Source: Variovorax paradoxus
Lineage (GTDB): Bacteria; Pseudomonadota; Gammaproteobacteria; Burkholderiales; Burkholderiaceae_C
NCBI RefSeq assembly: GCF_018614915.1
Contig: NZ_JAGGNU010000074.1
Coordinates: forward strand, 1-47,458
DNA: 47,458 bases
Direction: 5' to 3'
The notes below the pieces were generated by a model. The model was given only the letters and a program-made list of their open reading frames with translations, was not told the origin of the DNA and did no database searches. Shown here piece after piece: positions 8,565 through 16,455 of this stretch. The position numbers were made by a program, and so were the translations under genes. Positions within the stretch are counted from its first letter, which is position 1. The number at the start of each line of letters is the position of its first letter.

Positions 8565-10040
8565 ATGATCTCCACCGAACTTCTTCCCCTGAACATCGCC
8601 GGCGAATGGCGCCTCGGCGGCGGCGATGCCTATGAGAGCCTGTACCCCGCCACCGGCGAGCCGGTCGCGCGCCTGAAGGCTGCGAGCACGGCCGATGTCG
8701 ACGAGGCCATCGTGCGCGCCGACCTGGCCTTCCGCACCAGCGGCTGGGCGAGCAAGCTGCCGCACGAGCGCGCCGCGGTGCTGCACCGCGTGGCGCAGCT
8801 GATCCGCGAGGAGGCCGAGCCGCTCGCGCAGAAGCAGTGCCTGGACAACGGCAAGCCGATCAACGAGACGCGCGCGCTGGTGGCCAGCGCGGCGGGCACC
8901 TTCCAGTACTTCGCCGCGGCGCTGGAGACGCTGGAAGAGACGATCACGCCTTCGCGCGGCCCTTTCGTCACCATGAGCGTGCACGAGCCCATGGGCGTGG
9001 TGGCGGCCATCACGCCGTGGAACTCGCCGATCGCCAGCGAGGCGCAGAAGCTGGCGCCGGCCCTGGCCGCGGGCAACGCGGTGATCGTGAAGCCGGCCGA
9101 GGTCACGCCGCTGATGGCGCTGGAACTGGCCCGCATCTGCGAGAAGGCCGGCGTGCCGCGCGGCATGGTCAGCGTGCTGCCGGGCAAGGGCTCGGTGATC
9201 GGCGATGCGATCACGAAGCACCCACTGGTCAAGCGCGTGTCCTTCACCGGCGGCACCACCACCGGGCGCCACATCGCCCACATCGCGGCCGACAAGATGA
9301 TGCCGGTCTCGCTGGAGCTCGGCGGCAAGTCGCCCACCATGGTGCTGGACGACGCGGACCTGGACCACGCGGTCAACGGTGTGCTCTACGGCATCTTCAG
9401 CTCCTCGGGCGAATCGTGCATCGCGGGCTCGCGCCTGTTCGTGGCGCGCAGCATCTACGACGAGTTCGTCACCCGCATCGCCGAGGCGGCCAAGGCACTG
9501 CGCGTGGGCGACCCGGCCTCCGAGCGGACGCAGATGGGGCCGCTGATCACCGCGAAGCACCGCGAGAGCATCGAGCGCTACGTGGAGCTCGGCGTGTCCG
9601 AGGGCGGCCAGATCCGAACCGGGGGCGTGCGCCCGCACGGCGCCGACTTGGAGCGCGGCTACTTCTACGCGCCCACCATCCTCGAAGGCCTGACGAACAG
9701 CGCGCGTATCAGCCAGGAGGAGATCTTCGGCCCCGTGCTGGTGGCGATGCCCTTCGACAGCGAAGAGGAGCTGATCGCGCAGGCCAATGACAGCGTCTAC
9801 GCGCTGGCGGCCGGCGTGTGGAGCCGCGACTTCAAGCGCGCCTGGCGCCTCGGCCGCGCGGTGCAGGCCGGCACCGTGTGGATCAACACCTACAAGCAGT
9901 TCTCGGTGTCCACGCCCTTCGGCGGCTGGCGCGACAGCGGCCTGGGCCGCGAGAAGGGGCGCGAGGGCATCTTCCAGTACATGGAGCAGAAGAGCATGTA
10001 CTGGGGTATCAACGCGCAGCCGCTGCCGTGGGCCAATTAA
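8565..10040 (+). CDS. NAD(P)-dependent aldehyde dehydrogenase
   Basis: A 491-residue ALDH-superfamily enzyme, full length. Visible are the cofactor segment TPWNSPIASEAQKLAPALAAGN, FTGGTTTG, general base Glu251 in LELGGKSP, nucleophile Cys285 in SSSGESCIAGSR, EEIFGPV and the C-terminal PFGGWRDSGLGRE. It oxidises an aldehyde to an acid. In this cluster a muconic-semialdehyde-type product of extradiol cleavage, the step just encoded downstream, is the natural candidate. It is separated from the flanking genes by 22 and 13 bases. Confidence 0.93.
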   Translation: MISTELLPLNIAGEWRLGGGDAYESLYPATGEPVARLKAASTADVDEAIVRADLAFRTSGWASKLPHERAAVLHRVAQLIREEAEPLAQKQCLDNGKPINETRALVASAAGTFQYFAAALETLEETITPSRGPFVTMSVHEPMGVVAAITPWNSPIASEAQKLAPALAAGNAVIVKPAEVTPLMALELARICEKAGVPRGMVSVLPGKGSVIGDAITKHPLVKRVSFTGGTTTGRHIAHIAADKMMPVSLELGGKSPTMVLDDADLDHAVNGVLYGIFSSSGESCIAGSRLFVARSIYDEFVTRIAEAAKALRVGDPASERTQMGPLITAKHRESIERYVELGVSEGGQIRTGGVRPHGADLERGYFYAPTILEGLTNSARISQEEIFGPVLVAMPFDSEEELIAQANDSVYALAAGVWSRDFKRAWRLGRAVQAGTVWINTYKQFSVSTPFGGWRDSGLGREKGREGIFQYMEQKSMYWGINAQPLPWAN

Positions 10041-10053
10041 TAAGGAACATGCC

Positions 10054-11025
10054 ATGAGCGTTCTGGGCATCGATCAGATCACCTACGGGGCAGACGACCT
10101 TGTCACCTGCCGCCGCTTCTTCTCGGACTGGGGCCTGGCCCTGAGGTCCGAGACGGCCGACGAGCTCGTCTTCGAATGCCTCAACGGCTGCCGCGTGGTG
10201 ATTGCCGCGCTGGGCAAGGCGGGGCTGCCGGCTGCGATGGAGGAGGGGCCCACGCTGCTGGAAGTGGTGTGGGGCGTGGAGAGCGAGGCCGACCTCGCGC
10301 GCTATGCGCTCGCGATCTCGAAGGACAAGGACTTCGACGACGGCGAGATCGAGGGCGCACGCCGCATCGGCTGCATCGATCCCAACGGCCTGGCCGTACG
10401 CCTGCAGGTGAGCCGCAAGCATGCGATCGAGATCGACTGCGGCGCGATGAACACCTGGAACACGAAGCCGCGCATCAACCAGGCCGCGCCGGTCTACGAG
10501 CGCGCCACGCCGATCGAGGTGGGCCACGTGGTCTTCTTCGTCGCGGACGTGCAGGCCACCGGCGCCTTCTATGCCGATCGCTTCGGCTTCGTCGCGTCCG
10601 ACAGCTACCCCAACCGCGGCGCCTTCCTGCGCTGCGCGCCCGAGGGCGGGCACCACGACCTGTTCCTGCTGCAGCTGCCCTCGGGCAAGCGTGGGCTCAA
10701 CCACGTGGCCTTCACCGTGCGCGACATCCACGAGGTGTTCGGCGGCGGGCTGCATTTCTCGCGCTGCGGCTGGGACACCCAGCTCGGGCCGGGGCGGCAT
10801 CCGGTGTCCTCGGCCTACTTCTGGTACTTCAAGAACCCCGCCGGCGGCCTGATCGAGTACTACGCCGACGAAGACCAGCTCACTGCCGACTGGCAGCCGC
10901 GCGAGTTCGAGCCGGGCCCGACCGTGTTCGCCGAGTGGGCGGTCGACGGCGGCCTGGACGGCAACACGCGCCGACAGAAGAACGCAGACGGCCCCCAAGG
11001 CAAGTTCCTCACCGAAAAGAAATGA
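10054..11025 (+). CDS. Two-domain VOC-family (extradiol-type) dioxygenase
   Basis: A 323-residue protein of two vicinal-oxygen-chelate repeats: an N-terminal module without a full metal set (residues about 1-145) and a C-terminal module with His158 (GHVVFF), His217 (NHVAF) and Glu268 (GLIEYY), the 2-His-1-Glu iron/manganese site of type I extradiol dioxygenases. Length and layout match catechol 2,3-dioxygenase-like enzymes. The ATG at 10054 follows AAGGA at 10042-10046; the frame runs open upstream inside the ALDH gene. It is expected to cleave a catechol-like ring next to its hydroxyls. Its stop overlaps the start of the next gene (ATGA). Confidence 0.9.
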   Translation: MSVLGIDQITYGADDLVTCRRFFSDWGLALRSETADELVFECLNGCRVVIAALGKAGLPAAMEEGPTLLEVVWGVESEADLARYALAISKDKDFDDGEIEGARRIGCIDPNGLAVRLQVSRKHAIEIDCGAMNTWNTKPRINQAAPVYERATPIEVGHVVFFVADVQATGAFYADRFGFVASDSYPNRGAFLRCAPEGGHHDLFLLQLPSGKRGLNHVAFTVRDIHEVFGGGLHFSRCGWDTQLGPGRHPVSSAYFWYFKNPAGGLIEYYADEDQLTADWQPREFEPGPTVFAEWAVDGGLDGNTRRQKNADGPQGKFLTEKK

Positions 11026-12023
11026 CTATGCAACGACGCACTCATCTGATCTCCATCGCCGGTGCTGCCCTGGTGGCGCTGGCCGCCGTCGCGCCCGCGC
11101 ATGCGCAGAGCGCGGTCGAGAAGCAACTCGCGAGCGACCGCTTCACCATCGTCTCCCCATTCCCGCCCGGCGGTCCGGTCGACACGCTGGCGCGCGTCTT
11201 GTCCGAAGGGCTCGCCAAACGCTACGGCCAGGCGGCGGTGGTCGAGAACATGCCCGGCGCGGCCGGCAACATCGGCATCGACAAGGTCAAGCAGGCGAAG
11301 GGCGACGGCCACACGCTGCTGGTGGTGCCTGCCGGCAACCTCACGATCAATCCGACGCTGATGCCGAACTTTCCCTTCGACATCCAGAAGGACTTCGTCG
11401 CCGTCACCATGCTTGCGAAGGCACCCAACGTGCTGGTGGCCTCGCCCTCGGCCGGCCTCAAGAGCGCGAAAGAGCTGGTGGCGCAGGCCACGGCCAAGCC
11501 GGGCACCTTGTCCTATGCCTCGCCGGGCGTGGGCAGTGGCCTGCACCTGGCCGGCGAGCTGTTCAAGCAGCAGGCCGGCATCGACCTGCTGCATGTTCCC
11601 TACAAGGGCACTGCGCCGGCGCTCAACGATGTGCTGGGCGGCGTGGTGCCGTTGATGTTCAGCAACCTGCCGGCGACGCTGCCCTTCATCAAGAACGGCA
11701 AGCTGGTGGTGCTGGGCGTGACCGAGGCCAAGCGCACGCCGGCCGCGCCGGAGATCCCGACGCTGGCGGAGCAGGGCATCCAGGGCGTGGCCGTCACTTC
11801 CTGGTACGGCCTGCTCGCGCCGGCCGGCACGTCGCCGGCCGTGGCCGAGCAACTCGCGAAGGACGCGGCCCAGATGCTGGCGCAGCCCGAGGTGCGCGAG
11901 CGCCTGAAGGCCCAGGGCATGACCGAGGCGACGATGAAGCCGGCCGAGTTCGCCGCCTACATGCGCGACGAAACCGCGATGTGGGCCCGGATCATCAAGG
12001 CCCGCAACATCGTGGCCGAGTAG
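11022..12023 (+). CDS. Bug/TctC-type periplasmic substrate-binding protein (second)
   Basis: A 333-residue Bug protein with a signal peptide ending at PAHAQ, the FPPGGPVDTLARVL binding segment, VVENMPGAAGNIG, GDGHTLLVVP and YASPGVGSGLHLAGELF with HVPYKGTAPA. It is clearly more distant from the Bug proteins at 1032 and 16456 than those are from each other, so it may bind a different ligand. The ATG at 11022 overlaps the upstream stop as ATGA; ATG 11028 in the same frame is an equally good start, and neither has a strong ribosome site. A Bug gene inside an enzyme operon suggests dedicated uptake of the pathway substrate. Confidence 0.92.
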   Translation: MTMQRRTHLISIAGAALVALAAVAPAHAQSAVEKQLASDRFTIVSPFPPGGPVDTLARVLSEGLAKRYGQAAVVENMPGAAGNIGIDKVKQAKGDGHTLLVVPAGNLTINPTLMPNFPFDIQKDFVAVTMLAKAPNVLVASPSAGLKSAKELVAQATAKPGTLSYASPGVGSGLHLAGELFKQQAGIDLLHVPYKGTAPALNDVLGGVVPLMFSNLPATLPFIKNGKLVVLGVTEAKRTPAAPEIPTLAEQGIQGVAVTSWYGLLAPAGTSPAVAEQLAKDAAQMLAQPEVRERLKAQGMTEATMKPAEFAAYMRDETAMWARIIKARNIVAE

Positions 12024-12073
12024 CCCTCGAAGCCATCGCCTGATCCATCCCCTCGGCCCCCACGGAGGCAACC

Positions 12074-12295
12074 ATGCAACAAGACCGCTATCTGCAACCC
12101 CACCAGGCGCGCGAGCGCACGCCGACCACCTATGAAGACCTGCTGGGCGACGCAATCGAGCGCGCCTTCGCCGATGGCGTGCAGGACCTCGCCGGCCTCG
12201 TCGAGCGGCTCAACGACAGCGGCCTGGCCAGCCCCGGCGGCCAGCCCTGGACCGAGGACAACTATCGCCAGGCAATGGCCAAGCTGGCCGCCTGA
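12074..12295 (+). CDS. Small recombinase-like HTH protein of ring-hydroxylase operons
   Basis: A 73-residue protein preceded by a strong GGAGG (12064-12068). It has a basic N-terminal tail, a helix with LLGDAIERAFADGV, a helix DLAGLVERLNDSG and then SPGGQPWTEDNYRQAMAKLA. The last part resembles the recombinase-family helical domain in which LNxxGxxxxxGxxWT is followed by the helix that reads DNA. Such short proteins occur beside Rieske oxygenase genes in Burkholderiales (recollection, not searched). There is no catalytic recombinase domain. It could be a small regulator or an accessory of the oxygenase; the start 13 bases before the oxygenase gene argues for joint translation. Confidence 0.75.
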   Translation: MQQDRYLQPHQARERTPTTYEDLLGDAIERAFADGVQDLAGLVERLNDSGLASPGGQPWTEDNYRQAMAKLAA

Positions 12296-12308
12296 GGAGA
12301 TAAGCACC

Positions 12309-13328
12309 ATGACCACGACGCAGGACCCTGTGGACCAGCTGCTCGAGATCGGCCTGAAGGATCTCTGGTACCCGATCTGCCCCTCCCACTTCATTCGCGA
12401 GAACCCGATCTCGCTGCGCCGCCTTGGCCGCAAGATCGCGCTGTGGCGCGACGGCACCGGCAAGCTGCATGCGCTGGAAGACCGTTGCCCGCACCGCGGC
12501 GCGCCGCTGTCGCAGGGCGTGATCCTGGGCGACCGCCTGTCCTGCCCCTACCACGGCGTGGAGGTGCGCTGCGACGGCGTGGTGACCCGCGTGCCCGGCA
12601 GCCCCGGCTGCAAGCTCGAGGGCTCGAAGGCCACCCGCCATTTCCACGTGGAGGAGCGCGCCGGCGCGGTCTTCCTCTACAACGGCCGCGAATCCGTCGA
12701 CACGCCGCCGCCTCTGGTGCTGCCCGACGAGCTGACGGATGACGCGCAGTATTCCTCCTTCCTCTGCTACACCGAGTGGAAGGGCGACTACCGCTACGTG
12801 CTTGACAACGTGATGGACCCGATGCACGGGGCCTTCCTGCACAAGCAGTCGCACTCGATGGCCGAGGGCGAGTCGCAGGCGAAGTTCGGCATCCGCCAGA
12901 CCGACACCGGCTTCGTGTTCGAGAAGGAAGGCCAGCGCAACGTCAACTTCGACTGGACCGAGTGGGCCGACACCGGCATCCACTGGATGCGGCTGGAGAT
13001 CCCATACCCGAAGACCGGCGGCCCCGGCGGCAACTTCATCATCATCGGCGCCTTCGCGCCCATGCCCAACGGCATGACCGCCACCTTCTTCTGGCGCGCA
13101 CGCAAGCTGGCGCCGGGCTGGGAGCGCGACACCTGGCGCTTCCTTTACAAGAACCGCCTGGAGGCGCGCCACTGGCACGTGCTGGAGCAGGACCGCGTGA
13201 TGCTCGAGGACATGGAGCCCGACGCCAACCAGCACGAGAACCTCTACCAGCATGACCTCGGCGTCGTGCGCCTGCGCCGGCACATGCGCAACCTGGCGCA
13301 GGCCCAGCTGGAGCAGGCGGCGGCCTGA
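12309..13328 (+). CDS. Rieske-type aromatic oxygenase, alpha subunit
   Basis: A 339-residue ring-hydroxylating or demethylating oxygenase. The Rieske centre is Cys60/His62 (CPHRGAPL) and Cys79/His82 (CPYHG). The mononuclear iron site shows His173 and His178 in NVMDPMHGAFLH, with an acidic ligand probably near Asp301. Length and architecture fit the VanA/phthalate-dioxygenase type that has no beta subunit and uses a PDR reductase, which is the next gene. ATG 12309 follows GAGGAGATAAG; the frame is open upstream within the small HTH gene. It probably performs the first attack on the substrate, as hydroxylation or O-/N-demethylation. Confidence 0.94.
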   Translation: MTTTQDPVDQLLEIGLKDLWYPICPSHFIRENPISLRRLGRKIALWRDGTGKLHALEDRCPHRGAPLSQGVILGDRLSCPYHGVEVRCDGVVTRVPGSPGCKLEGSKATRHFHVEERAGAVFLYNGRESVDTPPPLVLPDELTDDAQYSSFLCYTEWKGDYRYVLDNVMDPMHGAFLHKQSHSMAEGESQAKFGIRQTDTGFVFEKEGQRNVNFDWTEWADTGIHWMRLEIPYPKTGGPGGNFIIIGAFAPMPNGMTATFFWRARKLAPGWERDTWRFLYKNRLEARHWHVLEQDRVMLEDMEPDANQHENLYQHDLGVVRLRRHMRNLAQAQLEQAAA

Positions 13329-13361
13329 TCCTTCCCACGCTCTTCTTCGAGGTCCATTGCC

Positions 13362-14333
13362 ATGTCTTCCCCCACGCTGAATGCGCTCGTGCACACGATG
13401 CGCTACGAGGCCGACGGCATCGTCAGCGTCGAGTTCCGGCCGGTTTCGCCCGAGGTGGAGTTCCCCGCCTTCGAGGCCGGCTCGCACATCGACCTGCACC
13501 TGCCCAACGGCCTGGTGCGCAGCTACTCGCTGTGCAATCCCTGCAGTGACCGCCAGCGCTACGTGGTGGGCGTCGCGAACGACCGCAAGAGCCGCGGCGG
13601 CTCGCGCTACGTGCACCAGCAGCTGCGCGTGGGCATGACGCTTGCGATCTCGGCGCCGCGCAACAACTTCAAGCTGGAAGAGGGCGCGGAGCGTTCCGTG
13701 CTCGTGGCCGGCGGCATCGGCGTCACGCCCATCTGGTGCATGCTGCAGCGCCTCGTTGCCATCGGCAAGCCGGTGGAGATGATCTACTGCGCGCGCAATC
13801 GCAAGGAGGCCGCCTTCTGCGACGCCATCGAAGCGTTGGCGCGCGAGCGTGGCGTGTCTCTCACCTGGCATTTCGATGCCGACAAGGGCGAGCCGCCCGA
13901 CCTGCCGGTGCTTCTGGCCGGCAAGGGCGCCGCGAGCCACTTCTATTGCTGCGGCCCGGCGCCCATGCTCGATGCCTTCGAGAAGACCTGCGAGCAGCTG
14001 GGCTACGCCCATGCGCACATCGAGCGCTTTGCCGCCGCGCACGTGGAGGCGCCCAGTGCCACCGAGAGCTATGTGGTCGAGTGCGCGAAGAGCGGCAGGA
14101 GCGTGGAGGTGCCTCCGGGCAAGTCGATCCTCGACAGCCTGATCGATGCCGGCCTCAGCCCGGACCACAGCTGCAAGGAAGGCGTGTGCGGCGCCTGCGA
14201 GACGAAGATCGTCTCGGCCGGCGAGATCGACCACCGCGACGGCATCCTCAGCAAGGCGGAGCGCGCCGCCAACAAGACCATGATGATCTGCGTCTCGCAG
14301 TGCAGGCGCGGGCCGCTCGTGCTGGACATCTAG
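13362..14333 (+). CDS. PDR/VanB-family oxidoreductase (oxygenase reductase)
   Basis: A 323-residue reductase with an N-terminal flavin domain (RSYSLCNP, FMN site), an NAD domain (VAGGIGVTPIWCML, CGPAPMLDAF) and a C-terminal plant-type 2Fe-2S domain with Cys271, Cys276, Cys279 and Cys310. This FMN-NAD-ferredoxin order defines phthalate dioxygenase reductase/VanB. It transfers electrons from NADH to the adjacent Rieske oxygenase. It is separated from that gene by 33 bases and is the last enzyme before the porin. Confidence 0.94.
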   Translation: MSSPTLNALVHTMRYEADGIVSVEFRPVSPEVEFPAFEAGSHIDLHLPNGLVRSYSLCNPCSDRQRYVVGVANDRKSRGGSRYVHQQLRVGMTLAISAPRNNFKLEEGAERSVLVAGGIGVTPIWCMLQRLVAIGKPVEMIYCARNRKEAAFCDAIEALARERGVSLTWHFDADKGEPPDLPVLLAGKGAASHFYCCGPAPMLDAFEKTCEQLGYAHAHIERFAAAHVEAPSATESYVVECAKSGRSVEVPPGKSILDSLIDAGLSPDHSCKEGVCGACETKIVSAGEIDHRDGILSKAERAANKTMMICVSQCRRGPLVLDI

Positions 14334-14370
14334 CCGCACCCCGTTTCCAACTCTCCCTCTCCAAGAACCA

Positions 14371-15474
14371 ATGAAGACAACCCTTGTGGCCGCGGCCGCA
14401 TGCCTGGCCGCGGCCGGCGCCTGCGCGCAATCCTCCGTGCAGGTCTTCGGCGTGCTCGACAACGCCGTCACCTACACCACCGGCTCGGGCTACGGCTCGA
14501 GCAGCAAATGGCAGCTGACCAACAGCGGCAACAGCTTCAGCCGGCTCGGCTTTCGCGGCAGCGAGGACCTGGGCGGCGGCCTGGCCGCGAGCTTCTGGCT
14601 CGAAGCCGGCCTGCAGAGCGACAACGGCACCGGCTTCAACTCCAACACCAACAACCAGGCCAGCGGCGCGGCCGGCGTGGGCGCGATCAGCTTCAACCGC
14701 CGCTCCACGGTGAGCTTCTCGGGCGGCTTCGGCGAGCTGCGCTTGGGGCGCGACTACACGCCGACCTTCTGGAACACGGCGCTCTACGACCCCTTCGGCA
14801 CCGGCGGAGGCATCGGCGCGAACCAGCTCTACTTCTCCGGCCTGGGTGGCCTGCTGGCGCCCACCGGCACGCGCGCGTCGAACAGCATCGGCTACTTCCT
14901 GCCGCCGAACCTGGGCGGCTTCTACGGCCAGCTGATGGTGGCGATGGGCGAGAACGACAACCGCTCGGTGCTGCCCGGCACGCTGATCTCGAACCGCGAC
15001 GACGGCGATTACACCGGCATCCGCGTGGGCTGGCTGAGCGGGCCCTTCAACGTGGCCCTCGCCACCGGCAAGACGCGCTACGCGAGCGGCGACCTGCGCG
15101 TGTCGAACATCGGCGCGTCCTACGTCTTCGAATCCCTGCTGGGGCTCAAGCTGATGGGCGAGTACTACACCGAGTCGCTGGGGCCGGTGGACGGCGAGGG
15201 TGCCTTGATCGGCCTGAACCTGCCGGTGGGGGCGGGCGAGATCAAGGCCTCCTACGCGCGCCACAAGCGCGACCCGCTGGGCAATGTGCCCGATCCCACG
15301 ACGTCGAAACTGGCGCTGGGCTACGTGTACAACCTGTCGAAGCGCACCGCGCTCTACGGCACGCTGGCCTTCGTGCGCAACCGCAACGGCGCGACCCAGT
15401 CGCTCAACGGCTCGATCACCGCGCCGAACCGCGCCTCACGCGGCACCGAGTTCGGCATCCGGCACGCGTTCTAG
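14371..15474 (+). CDS. Gram-negative outer-membrane porin
   Basis: A 367-residue trimeric-porin-family protein. The signal peptide is cut after GACA; the first strand SSVQVFGVLDNAVTY and the SRLGFRGSEDLGGGLAASFWLE block are typical of OmpC/Omp32-like porins of Comamonadaceae. The loop with YDPFGTGGGIGANQLYF corresponds to the pore-constricting region. The last residue is Phe in FGIRHAF, the signal for outer-membrane assembly. Being in line with the Rieske genes, it is likely a channel for the cluster's anionic substrate. It converges with the iclR gene 30 bases later; no convincing terminator hairpin was seen between them. Confidence 0.93.
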   Translation: MKTTLVAAAACLAAAGACAQSSVQVFGVLDNAVTYTTGSGYGSSSKWQLTNSGNSFSRLGFRGSEDLGGGLAASFWLEAGLQSDNGTGFNSNTNNQASGAAGVGAISFNRRSTVSFSGGFGELRLGRDYTPTFWNTALYDPFGTGGGIGANQLYFSGLGGLLAPTGTRASNSIGYFLPPNLGGFYGQLMVAMGENDNRSVLPGTLISNRDDGDYTGIRVGWLSGPFNVALATGKTRYASGDLRVSNIGASYVFESLLGLKLMGEYYTESLGPVDGEGALIGLNLPVGAGEIKASYARHKRDPLGNVPDPTTSKLALGYVYNLSKRTALYGTLAFVRNRNGATQSLNGSITAPNRASRGTEFGIRHAF

Positions 15475-15504
15475 TCGTGTGCCGTCGCGGGTGCGGCTGC
15501 GCGC

Positions 15505-16353
15505 TCAGCGTGGTGGCACGGGCGGAAACTTCGCTGCAACCAGCCGGTTCCGGATCGCCTGCGCGGCAGCCTTCAGATCCTCGAGATGGCGCGTCACGAT
15601 GTCCTGCTCGGTGGCGACGGCAGGCAGCCAGGCGCAACTGACACAGCCCACCACCGAGTCATTGACCTGGATGGGCACCGAGATCGCGCCGAATCGCTCC
15701 GGAGAGTCCAGGCTCGTCGGGCTGGGATCACGCGAGGCATAGCCCTGGGCGCGGTAGCGCGCAGTCCAGTCACGGGCCCCGTGGGACTTCAACGCCGCGC
15801 GGTCGACTTCGTACGGTGAACGTGCGAGCGCCTCCAGCAGGCGGCGACGTTCCGCGTCGGGGCAGAAGGCGAGATAGCAGCGCCCCAGCGACGACAGCAG
15901 CAGCCGCGGACGAAAACCAAGGACGCGGTAATTCACCGCGAGGCCGTTCATCGGCCGGTGGGTGTCGAGGATGAGCATCGCCAGCCCATCTCGCACTGCG
16001 AGATCGATCGGCCAGGGCACGACCCGCTGCAGCCGCTCCCGCGGCTGCGTCGCGAGCGCAGACAGACGCGCGCGCCACTCCACGGCAATCCCGGATTCGC
16101 CAGCGCTTGCGGCCGGCACGTAGCGGTTCTCGATCTCGTTGCGCTCGATCCATCCGGCCTCCTGCAGGGTCTTCAGGATGCGCAGCAGCGTGGCTTTAGA
16201 CAGCGAGGTCTGGCGGTGCAGGTCCGCCAACGTGACGGCGGACGATTGCTGGATGGACCACAACACATCGAGTCCGCGGCGCAGCGCGGTGATCGACTTC
16301 ACGCCGGGCGCGGGGCCGGCACTGCGGAAGGCATTGCGGATGCTTTGGTTCAC
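15505..16353 (-). CDS. IclR-family transcriptional regulator (second)
   Basis: A 282-residue IclR protein with an N-terminal winged helix (LDVLWSIQQSSAVTLADLHRQTSLSKATLLRILKTL read in two parts) and a C-terminal effector domain with LRPRLLLSSLGRCYLAF-like and DPSPTSLDSPERFGAISVPI segments. The start is GTG at 16353; no internal ATG lies near the N-terminus. The codon sits inside a perfect palindrome and only 8 bases below a consensus TATAAT, so the mRNA could be leaderless. It is divergent from the Bug/molybdenum-hydroxylase operon and presumably controls it and itself. Confidence 0.9.
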   Translation of the reverse strand: MNQSIRNAFRSAGPAPGVKSITALRRGLDVLWSIQQSSAVTLADLHRQTSLSKATLLRILKTLQEAGWIERNEIENRYVPAASAGESGIAVEWRARLSALATQPRERLQRVVPWPIDLAVRDGLAMLILDTHRPMNGLAVNYRVLGFRPRLLLSSLGRCYLAFCPDAERRRLLEALARSPYEVDRAALKSHGARDWTARYRAQGYASRDPSPTSLDSPERFGAISVPIQVNDSVVGCVSCAWLPAVATEQDIVTRHLEDLKAAAQAIRNRLVAAKFPPVPPR

Positions 16354-16361
16354 TGAGTGAA
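16349..16361. promoter_or_regulatory. Perfect palindrome over the iclR start, candidate operator
   Basis: TTCACT-G-AGTGAA is a perfect 13-base inverted repeat covering the GTG start of the minus-strand iclR gene. Its AGTGAA half-site recurs in the right arm of the palindrome at 955-989. Occupation here would block iclR initiation directly. A regulatory role is inferred from position and symmetry. Confidence 0.55.
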
Positions 16362-16367
16362 ATTATA
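16362..16367 (-). promoter_or_regulatory. TATAAT -10 element for the divergent iclR gene
   Basis: A perfect consensus -10 hexamer on the minus strand ends 8 bases before the GTG, which places the transcription start at or within a base or two of the start codon. No good -35 hexamer is visible at 16-18 bases upstream (ATTCGC region), so another activator or weak recognition may be involved. Confidence 0.5.
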
Positions 16368-16455
16368 TCTGTCCGCCCGGAGAGGCGAATCGCAGAATTC
16401 ACTCGCGTTCTCCTTTCATCCACATCCCTGCGGGCCCGTGCCCAGGAGCCATCAC

